From the NCBI GenBank assembly GCA_024206355.1, contig JAAGZM010000104.1, forward strand, positions 1 to 24,756: a stretch of 24,756 nucleotides of DNA. The letters run 5' to 3'. Of the stretch, positions 1 through 5,090 are shown in pieces (position 1 is the stretch's first letter; every line of letters begins with the position of its first letter). This DNA comes from Gammaproteobacteria bacterium. Lineage in GTDB: Bacteria; Pseudomonadota; Gammaproteobacteria; Enterobacterales; GCA-2746155. The position numbers and the translations under genes are program-made. The notes beneath the pieces were generated by a model. The model saw nothing but the letters and a program-made list of their open reading frames with translations, did no database searches and was not told where the DNA came from.

Positions 1-69
1 GCAAAGCCTGCATCAACAACGGTAAAAGTTAGACCATTAAAAAAGCTAAAAGATTATGCGATAAGTTAA
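1..69 (+). CDS. C-terminal end of an unidentified gene (partial)
   Basis: Frame 1 is open from the left edge to a TAA stop at 67-69 and reads as a short basic tail (ending VRPLKKLKDYAIS). It is too short to assign a family. Its only support is the open frame, a plausible lysine-rich C-terminus and its position just before the hemN promoter. It could be chance, because 22 codons can stay open in random sequence. Confidence 0.35.
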   Translation, partial: AKPASTTVKVRPLKKLKDYAIS

Positions 70-85
70 TAACTGTTTTATTACT

Positions 86-115
86 ATTACACAAAATCCA
101 TATATCCAGTATAAT
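86..115 (+). promoter_or_regulatory. Putative sigma-70 promoter of hemN
   Basis: A perfect -10 hexamer TATAAT lies at 110-115. ATTACA at 86-91 matches the -35 consensus at 4 of 6 positions with an 18-base spacer. Transcription would begin near 122, giving a leader of about 35 bases. I saw no clear FNR box (TTGAT-N4-ATCAA), although anaerobic control is common for hemN genes. Confidence 0.45.
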
Positions 116-156
116 CGCGGCTATTAAATAATTATCCGTTTTAATGGTAACGCTCA

Positions 157-1554
157 ATGGAACAACGACTTGAATTTTCTGAAGCATTATTAAAAAAGTA
201 TGATCAAACTGGACCAAGATATACATCTTATCCAACCGCAGTACAATTTGTACCAGCACTGAATGCTGACGTGTATTCTAATATTGCTCAAACTGCTTCA
301 CAAGATAATCCTGAACAACCATTATCTTTGTATTTTCATATCCCTTTTTGTGACACCCTTTGCTATTACTGCGGATGTAGCAAAATTATTACACGAGATT
401 ATTCACTAGCTATTCCTTACATAGAATATATCGAGAAAGAGATTAAACTACAGGCACCTCTTTTCGGAAACCGGCTAGTGACTCAATTGCACTTGGGTGG
501 AGGAACGCCCACTTTTCTTGATAATCAGCAAATGACTTCATTGATGCAAATGGCAAAAGACGCCTTTACCTTAGATGAGTCAGATCAACGCGAATTTTCA
601 ATTGAGATTGATCCACGTTCGGTAGACAACGAAAGGATTGAGTTACTAGCTAATATCGGCTTTAATCGATTGAGTATGGGTATTCAAGACTTCGATCCAC
701 AGGTTCAAAAAGCTGTTAATCGTATTCAATCAAAAGAAGATACTCTGAATGTTATCAATCATGCGAGAGAGGTTGGTTTTAAATCAATCAGTGTTGACCT
801 AATTTATGGGCTTCCCAAACAACAACTGGAAACGTTCTCAGTAACCCTTGATTCAATCATAGGAGCTAAGCCTGATCGAGTTGCAGTTTATAATTATGCA
901 CATATGCCACATTTATTTAAGACTCAAAAAGGTATTAAAGAAGTTGAACTACCTAATGGAGAACTGAAATTAAAGCTATTAGCTTTGACTATTGAAAAAT
1001 TAACTAATGCGGGATATATCTATATCGGAATGGATCATTTTTCACTGCCTGAAGATGAATTATCGATAGCACAGCGACAAGGAACCCTTCATAGGAATTT
1101 TCAAGGTTATTCAACCCAAGCTGAATGTGATTTGATTGGGCTTGGATTATCCTCAATTGGTAAGGTTGGTAATAGCTATAGTCAAAATGAGAAAGATATC
1201 GAATCCTACTATAGTGCTCTAGATAAGAATAAGTTACCTATTCTAAGAGGTGTTGAGCTCGATAAGGATGATGTTATGAGACGTCATATCATCAGCGAAT
1301 TGATGTGTCATTCAGCCTTAACATTTACCGAAATTGAAACGATGTTTGATATCAATTTCAAAGAGTACTTCAAACAAGAATTACTCGATTTAGAAACGTT
1401 CACGGAAGACAACTTATTGATTATCAGTGAAGACGGTCTCCAAATTACACCATCAGGAAGAATGTTGATGAGAAATATTGGTATGCAATTTGATGCGTAT
1501 CTCAAACCAGGCGGTCGAAAAGGTAAAAAAGGCACATACTCCAAACTTATATAA
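157..1554 (+). CDS. hemN: Oxygen-independent coproporphyrinogen III oxidase (HemN)
   Basis: This radical-SAM enzyme oxidatively decarboxylates coproporphyrinogen III to protoporphyrinogen IX without oxygen, a cytoplasmic step of haem synthesis. The 465-residue length is normal for true HemN. The N-terminus has the HemN-type KYDQTGPRYTSYPT stretch (residues 14-27). The 4Fe-4S cluster motif CxxxCxxCxC is at C65, C69, C72 and C74, followed by the LHLGGGTPTF glycine motif that contacts SAM. The C-terminal HemN cap domain is complete. The ATG at 157 starts the protein at the usual family position, although its Shine-Dalgarno sequence is weak. It is a single gene under its own promoter. The full HemN-type cluster and length argue against the HemW paralogue. 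Confidence 0.96.
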   Translation: MEQRLEFSEALLKKYDQTGPRYTSYPTAVQFVPALNADVYSNIAQTASQDNPEQPLSLYFHIPFCDTLCYYCGCSKIITRDYSLAIPYIEYIEKEIKLQAPLFGNRLVTQLHLGGGTPTFLDNQQMTSLMQMAKDAFTLDESDQREFSIEIDPRSVDNERIELLANIGFNRLSMGIQDFDPQVQKAVNRIQSKEDTLNVINHAREVGFKSISVDLIYGLPKQQLETFSVTLDSIIGAKPDRVAVYNYAHMPHLFKTQKGIKEVELPNGELKLKLLALTIEKLTNAGYIYIGMDHFSLPEDELSIAQRQGTLHRNFQGYSTQAECDLIGLGLSSIGKVGNSYSQNEKDIESYYSALDKNKLPILRGVELDKDDVMRRHIISELMCHSALTFTEIETMFDINFKEYFKQELLDLETFTEDNLLIISEDGLQITPSGRMLMRNIGMQFDAYLKPGGRKGKKGTYSKLI

Positions 1555-1769
1555 CTACTTGTTAAATTCTAAATTTACCCGGGTCATAATCGTCTGAAAT
1601 TGCAATCATAACCCAGCCTGACTCAATTGTGGCATGGAAGGCTCATTGATTTCAATCCAATGGGGCATTAAACTGGAGAGATATATATTTCTGACTACTG
1701 GGAGCACAACCCCCCACAATAGTTGCCAAAGGAAATACAGATTTAACAAGCTAAACAGAGGTCGTAGTT
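1555..1769. other. Intergenic region after hemN, no firm gene
   Basis: This is the first part of a 356-base gap between hemN and the sigma-factor gene. It looks less AT-rich than its surroundings and has several short self-complementary stretches. One example is AGCCT/AGGCT around 1615-1645, with a loop of about 19 bases. There is no T tract that would make a terminator and no recognised RNA family. A 72-codon plus-strand frame at 1634-1852 has no family resemblance and I do not call it. A possible promoter lies inside (1646-1674). Confidence 0.4.
1646..1674 (+). promoter_or_regulatory. Putative promoter before the small ORF and sigma gene
   Basis: TTGATT (1646-1651) and TAAACT (1669-1674) each match the sigma-70 hexamers at 4 of 6 positions and are separated by an ideal 17-base spacer. 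Transcription would start near 1681 and run into the small ORF at 1770 and then the sigma-factor gene at 1911. This is a consensus match only. Confidence 0.35.
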
Positions 1770-1883
1770 ATGAATTTACTCAGACACTCAATACGAAATT
1801 CGCTTCTTGCAGAAGTACCCATAATATTGCTAGCGAACTGTGGTGGAAGTGAAGTCATACAACTACCATCCATGACTTTGTAG
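1770..1883 (+). CDS. Possible small protein of 37 residues, lipoprotein-like
   Basis: An ATG at 1770 is preceded by AGAGG (1757-1761) with an 8-base spacing, a good ribosome binding site in a region where others are weak. The frame ends at TAG 1881-1883. The product has a basic N-terminus (MNLLRHSIRN), a moderately hydrophobic stretch, and then LLANCGG, which resembles a lipobox with a cysteine at residue 24. The asparagine just before that cysteine is unusual, and a glutamate interrupts the hydrophobic stretch, so the signal is imperfect. It sits 27 bases before the sigma-factor ATG and could be a leader peptide for it or a separate small gene. I recognise no family. It may be spurious. Confidence 0.35.
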   Translation: MNLLRHSIRNSLLAEVPIILLANCGGSEVIQLPSMTL

Positions 1884-1910
1884 TTAGCACCACACAATAA
1901 GTTATAAATT

Positions 1911-2528
1911 ATGAAAACAATTGATTTTCAGAATGAAGATATCCTTATAAAAGCGCTTCTCAAGAATGATGAAGAAGCTTTTCGTTATCTTGTGAAAACA
2001 CTTTATAGCCAACTTTTTGCTGTTGCTAGAGCTATTGCAGGAAGTTCAATTGCTGATGAAGTGGTTCAGGAATCGTGGATTTCAGTCTTAAGAGCACTTC
2101 CGAAATTTGAAGGTCGCTCTAGCTTGAAAACATGGATTATCAGAATTGTAGCCAACGAAGCAAAAAGACGTCTGAAAAAGGAGTCAGGCTATGTATCTAT
2201 GGATAGTTTAGGCGTTGATAATGATAGTTTTCTTGAGCGATTTGATTCCAAAGGGCACTGGATTAGGCCACCTGCAAACTGGGATTTGGCAACTCCAGAA
2301 GAGATACTTGAAGAGAAGCAACTGAAATGTTGTATTGACGCAACAATTAAGGTTCTACCTGAAAGACAAAAAGCTGTCTTTCTATTACGTGACTTGGAAA
2401 ATCATTCTCTTGAACAAATATGTAACATCCTAGATATTAGCGACTCAAATGTAAGAGTATTGTTACATAGAGCTAGACTTAAATTATTTCAGATTATTGA
2501 AAAATTCCAGGAGACAGGTGAATGCTAA
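1911..2528 (+). CDS. ECF-type RNA polymerase sigma factor
   Basis: This is an alternative sigma factor of the extracytoplasmic-function class, 205 residues long. Sigma region 2 covers about residues 24-91, including the core-binding and -10 recognition helices (ADEVVQESWISVLRALPKF, then SLKTWIIRIVANEAKRR). A charged linker follows, and sigma region 4 occupies about residues 138-198 with the helix-turn-helix SLEQICNILDISDSNVRVLLHRAR. There is no region 1.1 or 3. The last 7 bases overlap the next gene, a zinc-binding anti-sigma factor, so the pair is translationally coupled and forms one regulatory unit. The ATG at 1911 has little Shine-Dalgarno sequence. The ECF subgroup and the target genes cannot be told from sequence alone. 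A GAAC-N15-GTC arrangement at 1835-1856 might be a self-recognised promoter, but this is weak. Confidence 0.93.
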   Translation: MKTIDFQNEDILIKALLKNDEEAFRYLVKTLYSQLFAVARAIAGSSIADEVVQESWISVLRALPKFEGRSSLKTWIIRIVANEAKRRLKKESGYVSMDSLGVDNDSFLERFDSKGHWIRPPANWDLATPEEILEEKQLKCCIDATIKVLPERQKAVFLLRDLENHSLEQICNILDISDSNVRVLLHRARLKLFQIIEKFQETGEC

Positions 2529-2764
2529 GCTGTAAAGAATTTGTAGAGCAATTAGCCAAAATTATAGATAATGAAGAGCTCACTCTTGGACAAAAGCTCA
2601 ACAATAAGCTGCATCTATTTTTCTGTCATCATTGCAAAACATATCTAAAACAAGCGAAAATAACAGTGGCCGTCGCTAAAAAACTAGATTGTGAACCACC
2701 AACCTCTACTCAAATAGAGCAAAGTATTGCCGAAATGAAAGGTTTTTCTGTAAGCCAAGAATAG
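2522..2764 (+). CDS. Soluble zinc-finger anti-sigma factor (ZAS type)
   Basis: This 80-residue protein begins inside the sigma-factor gene (ATG 2522, AGGAG at 2509-2513) and is its presumed inhibitor. It carries the ZAS signature HxxxCxxC as H31, C35 and C38 (HLFFCHHC), the zinc site of anti-sigma factors such as RsrA and ChrR. C4, near the N-terminus, is well placed to act as a fourth zinc ligand or a redox partner. There is no membrane segment and no C-terminal sensor domain, so it should act in the cytoplasm. In RsrA the cysteines corresponding to C4 and C38 form a disulphide that releases the sigma factor. A similar thiol or zinc response is inferred here, not shown. A further cysteine, C57, lies in the C-terminal part. 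Confidence 0.85.
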   Translation: MLSCKEFVEQLAKIIDNEELTLGQKLNNKLHLFFCHHCKTYLKQAKITVAVAKKLDCEPPTSTQIEQSIAEMKGFSVSQE

Positions 2765-2797
2765 ATATCAAAGCCCTTTCCAAAATAATTACTAACA

Positions 2798-2827
2798 TTG
2801 TTTAAGAAAAATAATTCACTTTATATG
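2798..2827 (+). promoter_or_regulatory. Putative promoter of the parA-like gene
   Basis: TTGTTT (2798-2803) is followed by an AT-rich spacer and TATATG (2822-2827, 4 of 6 match). The spacing is 18 bases. The start would be near 2834, just before a perfect inverted repeat at 2841-2861. The match is modest. Confidence 0.3.
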
Positions 2828-2840
2828 CGTTGTTCTTGTT

Positions 2841-2861
2841 GATGATTATCTAAAAATCATC
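2841..2861. repeat. Perfect inverted repeat upstream of the parA-like gene
   Basis: GATGATT-N7-AATCATC is a 7-base perfect inverted repeat, 15 bases before the ATG at 2877. As DNA it has the size and symmetry of a repressor operator. As RNA it would form a small hairpin in a leader that otherwise lacks a visible Shine-Dalgarno sequence. It has no T tract, so it is not a typical terminator for the anti-sigma gene. Confidence 0.5.
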
Positions 2862-2876
2862 TATCGTTTATAAACT

Positions 2877-3587
2877 ATGACTAAAATTATCGGATTTGTA
2901 CAACTAAAAGGTGGTGTGGGACGTTCCACACTTGCAACTAATCTGGCTGGAACCATGGCAGAAACTGCTAAAGTCGCGCTAATTGATTGCGATGCACCTC
3001 AATATACTTGCAGCCACTGGCTACAACAACGCAACGATCTATATGAAATTGACGAGCAGTTAGATTTATATCAACCTGCGACTTATAAAGAGTTGTTGAA
3101 GTTACTGCAAAAGTTAGATGGTCAATATGATTATATTATTATTGACTGTCCTCCTCGTATCGATGGTTTCAGCCGTGTAGCACTTATGCTTTCCAACCTG
3201 GTTTTACTACCACTTGGCGCAAGTGCTGCAGAAATATGGTCTATTGAGGCGATGTTACCAGTGCTAAAAGAAGCTAAGCAGATTAATTCCAATATTGATG
3301 CAAGAATTGTATGGAATCGATTCCGTGGTTATACACGAAGCGCTAACGAAAATGCAGAACATGCGAAGAAAGATCTGAAGCTTCCCGAAATGCGACAAAA
3401 ACTTGGATTACGTGTTGCCTACTGTGATGCTATGGCAGACGGCTTAACAGTCCATGAAACAAATGATAATAATGCTCGTGTTGAAATATGGTCACTAAAC
3501 TCAAGTGTGCGGCGACTTCTCTCAAAACAAAAGAAAACACGCAAATTGAGCGATGATAAAGTTTTGGCTTTTGCTAAAAAGCACTAG
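2877..3587 (+). CDS. ParA/MinD-family ATPase, orphan, with variant P-loop
   Basis: This is a 236-residue cytoplasmic P-loop ATPase of the ParA/Soj type, a family that positions plasmids, chromosomes or protein complexes by dynamic DNA binding. The deviant Walker A motif is KGGVGRST (residues 11-18). The signature lysine K11 is present, but the P-loop lysine expected at position 16 is arginine. Walker A' (VALIDCDAPQ, 33-42) and Walker B (YDYIIIDCPP, 84-93) are intact. The C-terminus is basic (QKKTRKLSDDK), which could bind DNA. There is no parB, parS or other cargo gene next to it, and flanking genes face other ways. The translation start has no Shine-Dalgarno sequence. It may act with a distant partner, or the lysine change may slow hydrolysis. 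Confidence 0.88.
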   Translation: MTKIIGFVQLKGGVGRSTLATNLAGTMAETAKVALIDCDAPQYTCSHWLQQRNDLYEIDEQLDLYQPATYKELLKLLQKLDGQYDYIIIDCPPRIDGFSRVALMLSNLVLLPLGASAAEIWSIEAMLPVLKEAKQINSNIDARIVWNRFRGYTRSANENAEHAKKDLKLPEMRQKLGLRVAYCDAMADGLTVHETNDNNARVEIWSLNSSVRRLLSKQKKTRKLSDDKVLAFAKKH

Positions 3588-3637
3588 ATAAATTTATTGA
3601 TAAGTGAAAAGCAAAATAAGTCTAAAAAATAAGGCAA

Positions 3638-3656
3638 AGTATCATCTTCAGATACT
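3638..3656 (+). repeat. Small hairpin after the parA-like gene
   Basis: AGTATC and GATACT form a 6-base perfect stem with a 7-base loop, 51 bases after the stop codon. No T tract follows, so a terminator role is doubtful, but no other terminator for the plus-strand gene is visible here. Confidence 0.3.
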
Positions 3657-3691
3657 ATCATTGGCGGCTGGTTAATCATCTTCCTGATAAT

Positions 3692-3715
3692 AAAAAAAGG
3701 AGGGCTAAGCCCTCC
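3692..3715 (-). terminator. Rho-independent terminator of the membrane-fusion gene
   Basis: GGAGGGC and GCCCTCC (3699-3715) form a 7-base GC-rich stem with a 3-base TAA loop. On the minus strand it is followed by seven T residues (A run at 3692-3698 on plus). It lies 14 bases past the stop codon of the minus-strand gene ending at 3730. No T tract exists on the plus side, so it serves the minus strand. Confidence 0.9.
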
Positions 3716-3729
3716 AGAGTACAACCAAG

Positions 3730-4791
3730 TTATAAATTTGCTATTGTATTAATAAGCTCCACATTCGCTTCATCTTTGATATTTCGCTGACCTTTTGTGA
3801 TAACAATGTCATTAGTATCTATTCCTGCCAGTATTTCAACACTAGTTGTATTACTAAAACCTATTGATACATTGCGTTTATGAGCAATACCTTCTTCCAC
3901 TACATAAACCGATACTTCATCATCCTGTAGTAATACAGATTCCTTAGGAACTAACATTGTCTGGAGATGAGTATCATAAATAATACTTACCCGGCTAAAC
4001 ATTCCTGGACGAAGTACATTCTGCTTGTCTTTTAAACTCACGGTCACTCTCACAGTACCTGAATCTTTATCTACTATTGGACTTATCCGCAAAACGTTAC
4101 CTGAAAATGGATACTTAGCAGCTTCGACCATGACATGCGCTAATTGTCCCTCCACCAAAGCAGCTTTTTCAGACTCTGGAAGATGAATGATGGCATGCAA
4201 TTCTGATAAATCAGTAATATGGAATGCAGGTGAGTTTTGTTTGAGCAAGTTACCTTCTTTAATATAGCGAACAGCTACAACACCAGAGATAGGCGCTCTA
4301 ATCGTTGCATATTCAAGATTTAATGAAGCTAAATCAGTTGCGGCTTTCTGTGCCTCATATTGATAGCGGATCCGATCATATTCTTCAGAGCTGACTAAGT
4401 TCTGCTCATACATTTTTTCTTGTCTACGCAAATCATTTGCTTGCTTATTCAAGTTGGCAGATGCTTGTTTTAGTTCAAGTGTTAGCCGATCTACCTCGAG
4501 TTGAGCTAGTACCTGACCTGCTTCAACATAATCACCTTCTTCAACCATAATACTAGTCACTACACCTGAAACGCGAGCAGCAACAGCGGCTTCCTCAGCT
4601 GCTTCAAGCGAAGCAGTAGTGCCATAAGTAGCATTAATATTGCCAATAACCACAGTTTCAGCAATCACAGGAATGGTAACAACTTCCTCAGCAACCACTA
4701 TTTCTGACTTAGCCTCACTGCAACCGGAAAGAATAAAAATCGAACTAACTGTAATAGTTATAGCAGCTAATAGTTGTGCTCTTTGACTCAT
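3730..4791 (-). CDS. RND efflux membrane-fusion (periplasmic adaptor) lipoprotein, orphan
   Basis: This is a 353-residue adaptor of the HlyD/AcrA family that would bridge an inner-membrane RND pump and an outer-membrane channel in the periplasm. The N-terminus is a lipoprotein signal with lipobox LSGC and lipidated cysteine C24. Next come the first half of the lipoyl-like domain (VAARVSGVVTSIMVEEGDYV), an alpha-helical hairpin at about residues 95-150, the second lipoyl half (ATIRAPISGVVAVRYIKEGN), a beta-barrel with PGMFSRV, and a membrane-proximal domain. AGAGG lies 5 bases before the ATG. A strong terminator follows. No RND transporter or outer-membrane factor adjoins it: downstream is the convergent parA-like gene, upstream a divergent PilZ gene. 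Either the pump is encoded elsewhere or the gene is a remnant of a larger operon. Confidence 0.9.
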   Translation of the reverse strand: MSQRAQLLAAITITVSSIFILSGCSEAKSEIVVAEEVVTIPVIAETVVIGNINATYGTTASLEAAEEAAVAARVSGVVTSIMVEEGDYVEAGQVLAQLEVDRLTLELKQASANLNKQANDLRRQEKMYEQNLVSSEEYDRIRYQYEAQKAATDLASLNLEYATIRAPISGVVAVRYIKEGNLLKQNSPAFHITDLSELHAIIHLPESEKAALVEGQLAHVMVEAAKYPFSGNVLRISPIVDKDSGTVRVTVSLKDKQNVLRPGMFSRVSIIYDTHLQTMLVPKESVLLQDDEVSVYVVEEGIAHKRNVSIGFSNTTSVEILAGIDTNDIVITKGQRNIKDEANVELINTIANL

Positions 4792-4979
4792 GGTAACCTC
4801 TATTTATATTAAGTTAATAACGTTAATTAATTATTACTAATTCGCTTTCCATGTACGAATTGGATACATGAAGAGAATGCATTATCAGTGCCAACCTCAT
4901 CAGATACATACAGCTTACTGTTTTTAAACGTTTTTTTGTTTGTGTAAATGTTAAGAAGTATGTTTTCCTGCCGATACTG

Positions 4980-5062
4980 TTACTGAAATGACCAACTATT
5001 AGTGAAAATCATACTTTGTAAAAAAGATAAATCTTTTGTTATTTTCAGTTATCATTCAGTAA
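4980..5062. repeat. Nested inverted repeats in the divergent intergenic region
   Basis: Within the 299-base gap between the divergent membrane-fusion and PilZ genes, TTACTGAA (4980-4987) and TTCAGTAA (5055-5062) are perfect inverted copies 67 bases apart. They enclose the palindrome AAAAGAT-AA-ATCTTTT (5022-5037). Further TTACTG words occur near 4915. The palindrome lies between a possible -35 (TTGTAA, 5016-5021) and -10 (TATTTT, 5040-5045) for the PilZ gene, as an operator would. The region is AT-rich, so chance contributes. No other gene or RNA was seen between 4792 and 5090. Confidence 0.4.
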
Positions 5063-5090
5063 GACGTAATAAATCAATGGATAGTTTGTA

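Noticed and set aside
29..259. A 76-codon minus-strand frame across the hemN promoter and start
   Set aside because: It overlaps the well-supported hemN start and promoter, has no family resemblance and is hydrophobic in the way antisense of AT-rich DNA often is.
1634..1852. A 72-codon plus-strand frame between hemN and the sigma gene
   Set aside because: It has no good ribosome binding site and no recognisable protein features. The overlapping frame starting at 1770 has a better initiation site.
1835..1856. GAAC-N15-GTC as an ECF self-recognised promoter
   Set aside because: The -35 lacks the usual GGAACTT extension, and such short words are common. It is mentioned only as a possibility for the sigma gene.
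4815..4836. TAATAA-N10-TTATTA with an internal TTAATTAA in the membrane-fusion promoter region
   Set aside because: Pure A and T symmetry of this size is expected by chance in this AT-rich spacer.
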